The position numbers and the translations under genes were made by a program. Below, in pieces: positions 20,295 through 30,297 of a stretch of 64,000 nucleotides of DNA. Under the pieces are notes generated by a model. It was not told the DNA's origin. It was given only the letters and a program-made list of their open reading frames with translations, and made no database searches. Location of the stretch: positions 233,774-297,773 of the forward strand of contig SVHM01000001.1 of NCBI GenBank assembly GCA_015055815.1, written 5' to 3'. How positions within the stretch are numbered: position 1 is the stretch's first letter; each line of letters opens with the position of its first letter. Source of the stretch: Clostridiales bacterium. Its GTDB lineage: Bacteria; Bacillota; Clostridia; Christensenellales; UBA1242.

Positions 20295-20609
20295 TTAATT
20301 TTTTCTACTAATATAATTATCAATAATGAGTTTAATAGATTGCTGTTCATCTTTAGTTAAGTGTACCCAGTTGTCTAAAATACCTTTAAGCTCAGGGGTT
20401 ATTTCAATCATGTCGTTCTCTGCAAAAAAATTAGCTAATGTTATATTAAAAGCATCACATACCAATTGCAATGCTTGAATTGTTGGCATTGTTTTCCCTT
20501 CCATCCACTTTGTAAATGTCTGTTGAGTAAGTCCACTTTCTTGAGCAAGTTTATAAAATGTCCATCCCCTTTTCACTCTCATTTCATCAACCTTTTTAAC
20601 TATATCCAT
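20295..20609 (-). CDS. XRE-family HTH transcriptional regulator
   Basis: MDIVKKVDEMRVKRGWTFYKLAQESGLTQQTFTKWMEGKTMPTIQALQLVCDAFNITLANFF. ATG at 20609 preferred over the TTG at 20615. Confidence 0.93.
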   Translation of the reverse strand: MDIVKKVDEMRVKRGWTFYKLAQESGLTQQTFTKWMEGKTMPTIQALQLVCDAFNITLANFFAENDMIEITPELKGILDNWVHLTKDEQQSIKLIIDNYISRKN

Positions 20610-20629
20610 ACTCAACCACCCTTAAATAT

Positions 20630-20641
20630 ATACTCAACTAT
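20630..20641 (-). promoter_or_regulatory. Operator-like site 1 (minus strand ATAGTTGAGTAT)
   Basis: 11/12 identical to site 2 in inverted orientation; just downstream of a TATAAT (minus, 20650-20655). Confidence 0.5.
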
Positions 20642-20706
20642 TTTTAATTATTATACTAAGAGCAGTATTTTTAAATACTTCACACTTATTGTTAATTTGC
20701 TTCACT

Positions 20707-20718
20707 ATAGTTGACTAT
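20707..20718 (+). promoter_or_regulatory. Operator-like site 2 (ATAGTTGACTAT)
   Basis: Near-perfect palindrome ATAGT-TG-ACTAT containing a TTGACT -35-like hexamer. Confidence 0.5.
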
Positions 20719-20772
20719 TTGATAATATTATGTTAGACTACAAATATAAAAATTTACGAAAAGGAGAAAAAA

Positions 20773-21585
20773 ATGAAATCAAAAACTAAAAAAATCTTAT
20801 CGGGAGTATGTCTAGGGGCAATTATGGCAACTACACCATTATTTGCAGGTTGTACTTCTGATATCACATTTAATCAAGGTGATTTAGATAAAGCATTAGT
20901 AAACATAAATGAATATTTAGAAACACAAAATAATTATAATAGCGACTTTGCAAAAAATTGTTTGATGAATTATTTAATTGATGGTGCAAATTCAACTTCT
21001 AATACTACAAATTTTTCAGTAACTTATTCATATAAAGAATGTGACGAAACAGGCAGAGAAATCGACGGTTATTCATATAAAGAAAAAACTAAACAACAAG
21101 GCAATACCACTGTTTCAGAAGTTCAATATAACAATACAGTAAGATTTCAAGAAGTTGAATTTAATCAAGAAACAAAGAAATACAAATCAACAACATATGA
21201 AAACGATAAATCTTATTCAGTTTCAGAAAATTTAGATACCATTAATTATATTTCACAATTTACTTCTTCTGTTCAATTTTATAAGTTAGTATTAGATATG
21301 TGTAATGGTGATTGTTCAATGTTTACAATGGATACTTTAGAAGATGGGAGCGAAGTATTTAAAACATATAAAATAGAAAACTATACTAACGAAAAAGGTC
21401 CAAATTCAGTTATTTCTTGTTTCACTATTAAATTTAAAGAACAAAAATTAGTTAATTTACAAATAACAGAAATAGACGAATTTTTACCTGGCAACATAAT
21501 CAATTCATATCAAATAGAGAACTACGACATTGAATACAATATTCCAGATATCCAAATAAACAAATCACAATATACAAAAGCTTAA
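20773..21585 (+). CDS. Lipoprotein, uncharacterised
   Basis: MKSKTKKILSGVCLGAIMATTPLFAGCTS signal/lipobox-like N-terminus; AAAAGGAG RBS. Confidence 0.8.
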   Translation: MKSKTKKILSGVCLGAIMATTPLFAGCTSDITFNQGDLDKALVNINEYLETQNNYNSDFAKNCLMNYLIDGANSTSNTTNFSVTYSYKECDETGREIDGYSYKEKTKQQGNTTVSEVQYNNTVRFQEVEFNQETKKYKSTTYENDKSYSVSENLDTINYISQFTSSVQFYKLVLDMCNGDCSMFTMDTLEDGSEVFKTYKIENYTNEKGPNSVISCFTIKFKEQKLVNLQITEIDEFLPGNIINSYQIENYDIEYNIPDIQINKSQYTKA

Positions 21586-21593
21586 ATAATCAC

Positions 21594-21635
21594 AAAAAAG
21601 ACACTTAACCAAATTTTAGTTAAGTGTCTTTTTTT
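21594..21635. terminator. Bidirectional terminator
   Basis: AAAAAAGACACTTAAC/GTTAAGTGTCTTTTTT 16-bp stem. Confidence 0.9.
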
Positions 21636-21648
21636 CATTAGTTTTTTA

Positions 21649-22311
21649 TTATTCTTGTTTCTCTTGTTTTATAGTTATATTAACAACATTATAAAGTGTC
21701 ATAAGAAGTGCAGAAGAAATAAGTATTCCCCCTATGATATCTGTAAACCAATGCACTCCAGATATAAATCTACCAACTACTATTATAGTCATAATAACAA
21801 TTGAAATTATATTACAAATCTTTGAAGCTTTATTATTATATAGCTTTTTATTTACAATAAAAGAACTACCCAAAATACAAATTGCCATAAGTGTGTGAGA
21901 CGACGGATATGACGGCTCTAAATACCCATCCATAAATACAGGCCTATAGTTTACAACAACTTTTTCAAAGAAAACGTAAACAATGAAAATTAATATATAA
22001 AATGCACCAAGCCAAAAAATTTCCTTATCAACACTTGTTAATTTCTTTCTCTTTATCCACTGAATGATACCAATTATCATATAAGCAAGTGCTACAAATA
22101 CTGGAATAAATCCCATCCAATCGGTTATATGATAAAAAATCATATTAACTCCCGTTAAATCAAATACAAATTGATTTATTGATGCAAAGCCAACTGATGT
22201 TTGACTATCTCCAGCAATTCCTACTCCAACAAACTTAACAAGTATTGTAAATAGAATTGAAAGTAAGATTAAACTTACATTAATAATTATTAAACTCTTT
22301 TTATTTTTCAT
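21649..22311 (-). CDS. PAP2-superfamily phosphatase (membrane)
   Basis: KVVVNYRP, PSYPSSHTL and GVHWFTDIIGG motifs. Confidence 0.9.
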   Translation of the reverse strand: MKNKKSLIIINVSLILLSILFTILVKFVGVGIAGDSQTSVGFASINQFVFDLTGVNMIFYHITDWMGFIPVFVALAYMIIGIIQWIKRKKLTSVDKEIFWLGAFYILIFIVYVFFEKVVVNYRPVFMDGYLEPSYPSSHTLMAICILGSSFIVNKKLYNNKASKICNIISIVIMTIIVVGRFISGVHWFTDIIGGILISSALLMTLYNVVNITIKQEKQE

Positions 22312-22390
22312 ATGTACTCCTTACTTATGTTATCAGTATAACACAAGAAAACTTCTTAACCTAGCAATTTTTAACAACTTAGAAATTTAC

Positions 22391-22484
22391 AACAAAAAAG
22401 GAGTTCTCTCGAACCCCTTTACCTAAATATATGTATATAGGTAGAATGAAAAATGGAAAAACATTTTAAGTTTATTAAAATGCA
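22391..22484 (-). ncRNA. Candidate small structured RNA with its own promoter and terminator
   Basis: Minus-strand TTGACA (22513-22518) - 17 bp - TATACT (22490-22495), then CATTTTAA/TTAAAATG and ACCTA/TAGGT helices and a terminator AAAGGGGTTC-GAGA-GAACTCCTTTTTT at ~22396-22420. No listed ORF. Confidence 0.5.
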
Positions 22485-22680
22485 CCCTTAGTATAACAAC
22501 GAAAACCCAAGTTGTCAATACCAAATTTTAAAATTTTTTTTAACATTTTTAAAAACACACAAATTAAGCCATTTTTTAATAAAAATAATTTATTTTTCGA
22601 CATGCAAATTTGATTTTTAAATCACAAAATATACTTTTTGTCAAACAAAAACATAATAAAATTTAAATATTACACAATAA

Positions 22681-22720
22681 AAAATACTTATATTATTTAA
22701 CCAATATAAGTATTTTCTTT
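22681..22720 (-). terminator. Terminator downstream of hpf
   Basis: AAAATACTTATATT/AATATAAGTATTTT 14-bp perfect stem. Confidence 0.7.
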
Positions 22721-22723
22721 TAA

Positions 22724-23257
22724 CTATTTAGTTACTTCGATTAAACCTAAATTACCATCATTTCTCTTGTAAAGAATGTTAATTTCACCACTCTCACCAT
22801 TTAAGAAAACATAGAAACTATGTCCAACTGCTTCCATATATGCTTGAGCATCTTCTACACTAATTGGGTCAAGTTCAAATGATTTTTTCTTAACAATTTT
22901 TGAAGATAGTTGTTCTGGCTCTTCTTCGATATATTCAAAAGTTTCAATTGCTGGTTTTTCAGCAAATTTATTTTTATATCTTTTTGTATTTTTAACAATT
23001 TGTCTTTCAAGTTTTGGTAGAGCAAGGTCAATATTATTATACATATTATCGCTTGTAACTTCACTTCTAATATAAAGTCCACTACTATTGATAGTAACTT
23101 CCAATTTACAAATTGAGCCATCGCCTTCTTCAGTACAATTTACTTTAACATCAACATTTTTATTAAAATATTTTTCTAATTTAGATAATTTTTTCTCAAT
23201 GATTTCTTTTAGCTTATCTGAAATTTTATAATTTCTTGCTACAAATTTTATATCCAT
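22724..23257 (-). CDS. hpf: Ribosome hibernation promoting factor, long form
   Basis: MDIKFVARNYKISDKLKEIIEKKLSKLEKYF and C-terminal domain VEDAQAYMEAVGHSFYVFLNGESGEINILYKRNDGNLGLIE. Start moved to 23257, after AAGGAGAG. Confidence 0.95.
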   Translation of the reverse strand: MDIKFVARNYKISDKLKEIIEKKLSKLEKYFNKNVDVKVNCTEEGDGSICKLEVTINSSGLYIRSEVTSDNMYNNIDLALPKLERQIVKNTKRYKNKFAEKPAIETFEYIEEEPEQLSSKIVKKKSFELDPISVEDAQAYMEAVGHSFYVFLNGESGEINILYKRNDGNLGLIEVTK

Positions 23258-23339
23258 AATTCTCTCCTTTTGCATATCTAGATTGTAAAATATAGGTTAC
23301 CCTTAGTTTTATTTTATCAAATTAATGTAATTTGCACAA

Positions 23340-25835
23340 TTAATTTTGATTACTTGTTATTTTAAAGTTTAACTTATTTTCTCTTGCAGAAATTATTATG
23401 ACAGCACTTGGCGGAATATTTCCTTCCAAAAACTGTTCAGCAAGTTTATCTGCAATCTCTTGCTCAATAAGTCTTCTTAATGGTCTAGCACCATATTCAC
23501 TATCATAACCTTTATCAATTAAGTATTTCAAAGCACTTTCTGTTATTTTAAGACTTGCACCTTGATTTTGAAGTTTTTTATTTAAATTACAAATAAATAG
23601 TTTAGCAATTTTTGTTAATTGTTCATAGTTCAATGGATGGAATACCGTCACCACATCTATTCTATTAATAAATTCTGGTTTGAAATGTTTCTTTAATGCA
23701 GATGTTAAAATATCTTTTATTTCTTCATAATCAAGTTCATTTGAACTTTCTTCTACACCAAATCCAAGCCCGCCTTTCTTTTTAGGAAGTTCAGAAACAC
23801 CAACATTTGATGTGAATATTATAATAGTATTTTTAAATGTTACAACTCTTCCCTGACTATCTGTAAGCCTACCATCATCCAAAACTTGAAGAAGCAAGTT
23901 AAATACATCGGGATGTGCTTTTTCAACTTCATCAAATAGAACTACCGAATATGGATTACGTCTAACTTTTTCGGTTAATTGACCACCATCATCAAAACCC
24001 ACATATCCCGGTGGAGAACCAATTAGCTTACTTACCGAATGTTTCTCCATATATTCACTCATATCAAGTCTTATAACCGCACTTTCATTATCAAACATAG
24101 CTTCAGCAAGCGCCTTACAAAGTTCCGTCTTACCAACACCCGTTTGCCCTAAGAACATAAAACTTCCAATTGGTCTATTGTTATCCTTAAGACCAATCCT
24201 TGCTCTCCTAATAGCTTTACTTACAGCCCTTACCGCTTCATCTTGCCCTATAACTCGTTTATGAAGAATTTCTTCAAGTTTAAGAAGTCTATCCCTTTCA
24301 TTTTCAGTAATTTTTGAAACGGGAATTTTTGTCCACGCACTAATAATATTACATATATCATCAGCAGTTATAACAAGTTCAGCTTGTCCAAACATACCAC
24401 CCTGAAACTCTTTAAGTTTATCTTGAGCCGTCCTAATTCTATCCCGAAACTCAGACGCTTTCTCAAAGTTCTCGGCTAGCAATGCTTCTTTTTTCTCAAC
24501 TTCAAATTTTGCAATATCTTCTTCCAACTTAGATATTTCTTCAGGTTTTTTCTTACCTATTACTTTTGCCTTACTGCTTGCTTCATCAATTAAATCTATT
24601 GCTTTATCTGGCAAACTTCTATCCATAATATATCTATCACTAAGTGATGCAGCAGCAACAATTGCTTCGTCAGAAATCTTAACTTTATGAAAAACTTCAA
24701 AACTATCTTTAAGTCCCCTTAAAATTTCAATTGTCTGTTCAACCGTTGGCGGATTAACCATAACAGGTTGAAATCTCCTTTCCAAAGCTTTATCTTTTTC
24801 AATATATTTTCTATATTCATCAGTGGTAGTTGCTCCAATTGTTTGAAACTCACCCCTAGCAAGATATGGCTTTAACATATCAGCAGGATTAACTTCACCC
24901 TTATCGCCACCTACTTGAACAATAGTGTGAATTTCATCAATAAAAACAATTACATTATCATTAGTAGTTATATAGTCTATAACTTTTTTAAGTCTTTCTT
25001 CTAGTTCTCCCCTAAACTTAGTTCCAGCAAGCAGTCCACCAAGTTCTAAAGAGAATATTGTTTTATTTTTTAAAATTTCAGGCACTTCATTATTAACAAT
25101 TGCCAAAGCCAAGCCATCAACAACGGCACTTTTACCAACACCCGCTTCACCAATAAGAACGGGGTTGTTTTTATTTTTTCTACAAAGAATTTCTATAACC
25201 CTTTCAATTTCTTCATGCCTACCAATTATAGGGTCGATTTTACCTTCTCTTGCCTTCTCAGTCAAATCTCTCCCCATTGACTTTAGGAAATCTGGTAAGC
25301 CAGAAACTTGTCCACTACCATATTCATTATACTTGCTTTCAGTATTTTCGTAATATTGATTATCTTCTACAGTATTAAATGAGCCTATATTTTGAGACTT
25401 TAGAAGTTGCAACAAATGATTTCTCATCTCACCAATATTAACCCTATAATTTCTCTTTAAAATATTACCAGCCACATAATTATCACCCATAAGAAGAGCT
25501 ATAAGCAAATGTTCCGTTCCAACAAAATTATGACCTATTTGACTGGCAAACTGACTGGCAATAAGAATACTTTCTTTGCAATCGATTGACATATCGACTT
25601 CACTAGCAATTATAGTTGACGTACCTTTGTTTAATTTGTAAAACAAACTTTCCAAACTCTCACTAGTAACACCATATGACGAAAGAAGTTTACTCGCAAC
25701 AGACTCTTTTATTTTAGATAAACCATACAATACATGTTCAGTATCAATTGTAAGACTACCAAAAGTAAGTGCAATACTTCCAGCATATTGCAAAGCCAAA
25801 TCAACATTATCAGAAAACCTTAGGTTGTTATACAT
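23340..25835 (-). CDS. clpC: ATP-dependent Clp protease ATP-binding subunit ClpC
   Basis: Clp-N repeats, two AAA+ modules (GEAGVGKSAVVDGLA, GQTGVGKTELCKALAE), UVR-like middle region. Confidence 0.96.
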   Translation of the reverse strand: MYNNLRFSDNVDLALQYAGSIALTFGSLTIDTEHVLYGLSKIKESVASKLLSSYGVTSESLESLFYKLNKGTSTIIASEVDMSIDCKESILIASQFASQIGHNFVGTEHLLIALLMGDNYVAGNILKRNYRVNIGEMRNHLLQLLKSQNIGSFNTVEDNQYYENTESKYNEYGSGQVSGLPDFLKSMGRDLTEKAREGKIDPIIGRHEEIERVIEILCRKNKNNPVLIGEAGVGKSAVVDGLALAIVNNEVPEILKNKTIFSLELGGLLAGTKFRGELEERLKKVIDYITTNDNVIVFIDEIHTIVQVGGDKGEVNPADMLKPYLARGEFQTIGATTTDEYRKYIEKDKALERRFQPVMVNPPTVEQTIEILRGLKDSFEVFHKVKISDEAIVAAASLSDRYIMDRSLPDKAIDLIDEASSKAKVIGKKKPEEISKLEEDIAKFEVEKKEALLAENFEKASEFRDRIRTAQDKLKEFQGGMFGQAELVITADDICNIISAWTKIPVSKITENERDRLLKLEEILHKRVIGQDEAVRAVSKAIRRARIGLKDNNRPIGSFMFLGQTGVGKTELCKALAEAMFDNESAVIRLDMSEYMEKHSVSKLIGSPPGYVGFDDGGQLTEKVRRNPYSVVLFDEVEKAHPDVFNLLLQVLDDGRLTDSQGRVVTFKNTIIIFTSNVGVSELPKKKGGLGFGVEESSNELDYEEIKDILTSALKKHFKPEFINRIDVVTVFHPLNYEQLTKIAKLFICNLNKKLQNQGASLKITESALKYLIDKGYDSEYGARPLRRLIEQEIADKLAEQFLEGNIPPSAVIIISARENKLNFKITSNQN

Positions 25836-25850
25836 ATTTTCTCCCTTAAA

Positions 25851-27119
25851 TTAACTATCCATTCTTGATATGATTTTATTACAATGATTAGCGATATCTT
25901 CATAATCAACATTACAATAATACTTTTCATCTCTATATAAAATTTTCCCATTTACCATTGTCATGATAACATTATTGGACTCACAAGCATTAACCAAATT
26001 ATTAAATATATCATTAAGTGGTTGCATATTTGGTCGAGATACATCAATCATAATCATATCAGCAAGATACCCTTCTTCAAGCCTACCAAGATTAGTATAT
26101 CCTAAACCCTTTGCTCCCCTAACTGTAGCCATTTTCAAAGCATCAATAGTGGTAATTGCTTGAGCCTGATTTAAAACTCCCGCTTGAAGATTGTCTGCCA
26201 AATACATCTCTTTAAACATATTTAAGTTATTGTTACTTGCAGCACCATCTGTACCAAGAGAAACATTTATATTATTCTTTACAAAACTATATAGCGGTGC
26301 AATACCACTTCCAAGTATCAAGTTGCTACTAGGATTTGACGCAACAGTTATTGGATATTCTTTCATGATATCAATATCATCTCTATCACAATGCACACAA
26401 TGTGCAAGTAAACATGGACTATCAAAAAAACCATAACTTTCAAGAAGTGCAATTGGTGTCATTTGATATTTAACATCTACAATTCCCACTTCTCTTAACG
26501 TTTCACTTATATGAGTTGACTTTATAAGATTATGTTTTACAGCATATTTATTAAGTTCAGCATACTGACTTTCATCACAAGAATAAACACTATGAGCATA
26601 TAAAATTGGAGTAATTAATTCATTTTTGTTTATTTTCCTTATCTCTTCATCAAGCCATTCTTCCGACAGAACTTCTCTTCCAGTAATAGCACCAACACCT
26701 ATATTTGCCCTTATACCCGTATCAACAACAGCCTGCGCTGTTTCATGACCATTAATATAAAAATCAGCCACAGTCGTAACACCATTTTTAAGAAGCTCCA
26801 AAATTCCAAGGGTTGCACCATAGTAACAATCTTTAGGCTCAAGTTTGTCTTCTAATGGTCTCATATAATCCAACCACCAGTTTTCAAAATTAGAATTTTC
26901 CCCATACCCCCTAAATAAGGTCATGGCTAAATGACAATGGGTATTTATAAAACCAGGCATAACAATATTACCCTTTGCGTCTATAACATCTCCTACCGCT
27001 TCTCTATCCACACCAACATAAGTAATAGTATGGTCATCAATTTCTATTTGACCATTTCTTATAATTTCATTATCAGCATTCATTGTAACAATAATTGCAT
27101 TTTTAATAATTTTCTTCAT
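25851..27119 (-). CDS. mtaD: Amidohydrolase, 5'-methylthioadenosine/S-adenosylhomocysteine deaminase-like
   Basis: PGFINTHCHLAMTLFRGYGEN, HISET, LAHCVHCD, LGTDGAASNNNLNMFKEM. Confidence 0.88.
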   Translation of the reverse strand: MKKIIKNAIIVTMNADNEIIRNGQIEIDDHTITYVGVDREAVGDVIDAKGNIVMPGFINTHCHLAMTLFRGYGENSNFENWWLDYMRPLEDKLEPKDCYYGATLGILELLKNGVTTVADFYINGHETAQAVVDTGIRANIGVGAITGREVLSEEWLDEEIRKINKNELITPILYAHSVYSCDESQYAELNKYAVKHNLIKSTHISETLREVGIVDVKYQMTPIALLESYGFFDSPCLLAHCVHCDRDDIDIMKEYPITVASNPSSNLILGSGIAPLYSFVKNNINVSLGTDGAASNNNLNMFKEMYLADNLQAGVLNQAQAITTIDALKMATVRGAKGLGYTNLGRLEEGYLADMIMIDVSRPNMQPLNDIFNNLVNACESNNVIMTMVNGKILYRDEKYYCNVDYEDIANHCNKIISRMDS

Positions 27120-27131
27120 ATAGTAATTCCT

Positions 27132-29675
27132 TTATTTTGCTTCAAACCATGTATCTCCAATTGCAACATTTACAAGTAATTTTACCGGTAAATCTACAAC
27201 ATTTTCCATACCATTTTTAAGTATTTCTTCAACAATCTTTTCTTCGCCAGGATAAACATCAATCACAAGTTCATCATGTACTTGAAGAATAATTTTGCTT
27301 TTTATACCTTTTAAATTAAACTCCTTAAAAATATTAACCATAGCAAGTTTTATGATATCACTCGCACTACCTTGAAGTGGCATATTCATAGAAGCCCTTT
27401 CACCAAAAGAACGCAAATTATAATTCGAACTATTAATTTCTGGTATTGGTCTAATTCTACCTAAATATGTCTTAATATAGCCATTTTCTTTAGCAAACTC
27501 AACACTTTTATTTAAATAATTTTCTATACTTGGATATTTAGAAAAATATAGTTCAATATATTCCTTTGCTTGTTTTCTAGTAATTCCAATATTCTGACTA
27601 AGACCAAAATCACTTATACCGTAAATTATTCCAAAATTTATTTCTTTGGCATTTCTTCTCATTTGCGGAGTAACTTCAGAAATAGACACCCCAAATATTT
27701 CACTAGCAGTTTTTGAATGAATATCGTCACCGTTTTTAAAAGCACCTATCAACTTCTCATCACCACTAAAAGACGCAAGCAAACGAAGTTCTATTTGGCT
27801 ATAATCGGCACTTAAAATCTTTCCACCTTCAAAAGACGGTATAAACAACTTTCTTAAATTTCTACCTTCTTCAGTTTTTACTGGAATATTCTGAAGGTTT
27901 GGCTCAGTACTACTAAGCCTACCAGTTGACGTAATTGTTTGATTAAACACCGAATGAATTTTATTATCTTTAGATAACAAATCTTCAAACCCACAAATGT
28001 ATGTGCTATAAAGCTTCGCAATTGTTCTATATCTTAAAATTAAAGGCACAACTGGATGTTTGTGTGCAATTTCATTTAAAACATCAACACTAGTACTTTT
28101 TTTCTTATTCTGCGGAGTGTTTAAATTAAGTTTATCAAATAAAACTTCTCCCAACTGCTTTGGACTTGCAATATTAAATTCAAACCCAACAATATCATAA
28201 ATTTCATTCTCGATTGCCTTTAGCTCACTCGAATACTTTTCTTTACAAACCAAAAGTTCATCTTTATCAAGTTTAAAACCCGTTTTCTCCATTGAAAACA
28301 ACACTTCAACAAGTGGCAATTCAACATCATAAAACAGGCTTAATAAATCCATTTCTTGCATCTTTGCATAGTATATGTTTTTGATAAGAGATAATACATA
28401 AGCATAGTTTTCACTATCAATTCCATTTTCTAACATTAAATCATTAATATCATTAACCTGCTTAGCAATAGAGTTTATAAGATATCTAGCAATTAAGCAA
28501 TCAAATGTGACATTTTTAAGAAGTATACCAAATTTATCAAACACCCACATTAAATTCTTTGCCGACAAAACAATTTTGCCTATTTTTTCACTTTCAAGTA
28601 TGAGTTTAAGTTTATTTAAAGTTAAACCTATATCTAAATTATTGCTAAGTAAATCATTCGAAAATGTAAAAACATATTCTTTTTCATCATAAATATATAA
28701 GTTTTCATCCTTGTTAAAAATGGCTATTTCCTTGGAAGTATTAAGAGTTTGCATAATAGTATCTAAGTTATCATTAGTAACATACACCCTTTCAACCTCA
28801 AACTTCTCAACATTATTAACACTTTCAAATAATTCCGACTTTTTAAGTAACGAATTAAATTGATATCTTTTAAATAATTCCAACACCTCATTAGAAAATG
28901 GATACGAATATTCAAACTCTTCAATAGCATACCCCAAATCTTCATTTGTTACAATTGTAGCTAAATCTTGAGACAAATACGCCATTTCCTTATTCGTAAT
29001 GAGTTTTTCTTGTAACTTCCCCTTTATTTCAGAAATATTTTCATATACCCCATCTAAAGATCCATATTTTTCAAGTAATGAAATTGCTGTTTTTTCACCA
29101 ACACCAGCAACACCAGGTATATTGTCACTACTATCACCCATCAAACTCTTTAAATCAACAACTTGATTAGGCTCTACCCCATAATGCTCTTTTAAATTAT
29201 CTTGAGTTACAGTAATTGTTTCAGTAATTCCTTTCTTTGGAAATAAAATCTCAGTATTATTATTAACCAACTGAAAAATATCCCTATCAGCTGAGACAAT
29301 AATGTTTTGCACATCAAAAGACCTAGACAAACAACCAATTAAGTCGTCTGCTTCTAAACCTTGCTTTTCAATAACAGAAATATTCATCTTTTTTAGCATA
29401 TCTTTTGCAATAGGAAATTGCGAAATAAGTTCAGGGGGAGTTGGTTTTCTAGTCCCCTTATATTGAGCATATTTCTCATGTCTAAAGTTTTTCTTACCTA
29501 TATCAAATGCCACTGCCATATAATCGGGCTTAACATCATTAATAATCTTTATAATCATATTAGCAAAGCCAAAAACAGCGTTACTAATCTCACCTTGAAA
29601 ATTAGCAAGTTGTGGTAAAGCATAGAACGCCCTAAACATTAAGTTATTTCCATCAATAATTACAAATTTTTTCAT
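27132..29675 (-). CDS. polA: DNA polymerase I
   Basis: 5' nuclease N-terminus (MKKFVIIDGNNLMFRAFYALP), polymerase A motifs (SADYSQIELRLLASFSGD, RRNAKEINFGIIYG, LQVHDELVID). Start set at 29675 by its GGAG RBS. Confidence 0.96.
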   Translation of the reverse strand: MKKFVIIDGNNLMFRAFYALPQLANFQGEISNAVFGFANMIIKIINDVKPDYMAVAFDIGKKNFRHEKYAQYKGTRKPTPPELISQFPIAKDMLKKMNISVIEKQGLEADDLIGCLSRSFDVQNIIVSADRDIFQLVNNNTEILFPKKGITETITVTQDNLKEHYGVEPNQVVDLKSLMGDSSDNIPGVAGVGEKTAISLLEKYGSLDGVYENISEIKGKLQEKLITNKEMAYLSQDLATIVTNEDLGYAIEEFEYSYPFSNEVLELFKRYQFNSLLKKSELFESVNNVEKFEVERVYVTNDNLDTIMQTLNTSKEIAIFNKDENLYIYDEKEYVFTFSNDLLSNNLDIGLTLNKLKLILESEKIGKIVLSAKNLMWVFDKFGILLKNVTFDCLIARYLINSIAKQVNDINDLMLENGIDSENYAYVLSLIKNIYYAKMQEMDLLSLFYDVELPLVEVLFSMEKTGFKLDKDELLVCKEKYSSELKAIENEIYDIVGFEFNIASPKQLGEVLFDKLNLNTPQNKKKSTSVDVLNEIAHKHPVVPLILRYRTIAKLYSTYICGFEDLLSKDNKIHSVFNQTITSTGRLSSTEPNLQNIPVKTEEGRNLRKLFIPSFEGGKILSADYSQIELRLLASFSGDEKLIGAFKNGDDIHSKTASEIFGVSISEVTPQMRRNAKEINFGIIYGISDFGLSQNIGITRKQAKEYIELYFSKYPSIENYLNKSVEFAKENGYIKTYLGRIRPIPEINSSNYNLRSFGERASMNMPLQGSASDIIKLAMVNIFKEFNLKGIKSKIILQVHDELVIDVYPGEEKIVEEILKNGMENVVDLPVKLLVNVAIGDTWFEAK

Positions 29676-29796
29676 ATACTTCTCCATAATTATTTTACTA
29701 TATTTATTATTTTTTTCAAAACATATAGTTAATAATTTATTTATATTTTTTACATATAAAAAATAATTTTTCACAAAATACAAAAAAGGAGAAATT

Positions 29797-30267
29797 ATGA
29801 AACATCTAAAAAATATTCTAGCTTTAATTATAATGATATTTGCTCTAACACTAACTGCATGCCAAACAATTAACGTTAACGGAAAAACTTTTATTTTTGA
29901 CAAAGTACAAATCGACTGGGGACTGGCACAATCAAAAGAAGAAAAAGAAATCGTACTTGCAAATTACTCTGTAGGAAACGAAAAAGAATTTGCTGAATAT
30001 TTGAAAAAATATCAAGATAGAGAAAATAGAGTTACTACCTTTGGAACAGACAATAAATACTATACAAAAAACGGAAACAATGAAATTGTAGATAGCGGAT
30101 ACTATAAACAAGACGAAGCGGTGATTACATTATCAGATACAGAAAAAGGTCTTGAAGATGTCGGTTCGTATACTCTACAAGCAAACGAAAAAGGATATGT
30201 TGTTATCGTAAAATTAGATGATGAAATGAAAATATTTGCCAGATACACATACATTGAACAAACATAA
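29797..30267 (+). CDS. Small lipoprotein
   Basis: MKHLKNILALIIMIFALTLTACQT lipobox; AAAAGGAG RBS. Confidence 0.8.
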   Translation: MKHLKNILALIIMIFALTLTACQTINVNGKTFIFDKVQIDWGLAQSKEEKEIVLANYSVGNEKEFAEYLKKYQDRENRVTTFGTDNKYYTKNGNNEIVDSGYYKQDEAVITLSDTEKGLEDVGSYTLQANEKGYVVIVKLDDEMKIFARYTYIEQT

Positions 30268-30297
30268 AAAAGGTCAAGAAATTCTTGACCTTAATTT
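30266..30297. terminator. Bidirectional terminator
   Basis: AAGGTCAAGAA/TTCTTGACCTT inverted repeat between convergent genes. Confidence 0.75.

Noticed and set aside
20466-20714. 82-aa plus-strand ORF across the XRE regulator and intergenic operator region
   Set aside because: Antisense to the regulator and extends through its promoter; low-complexity composition.
22427-22468. 13-aa aromatic-rich ORF (MFFHFSFYLYTYI) as an attenuation leader peptide
   Set aside because: No Shine-Dalgarno, T-rich composition explains the Phe/Tyr content, and the downstream PAP2 gene has no link to aromatic amino acids. Kept only as an alternative within the sRNA finding.
29676-29903. N-terminal extension of the polA ORF (MSKIKVFPLTLIVW...)
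   Set aside because: MKKFVIIDGNNLMFRAF at 29675 matches the canonical PolA start with a GGAG RBS; the extension overlaps the divergent lipoprotein gene.
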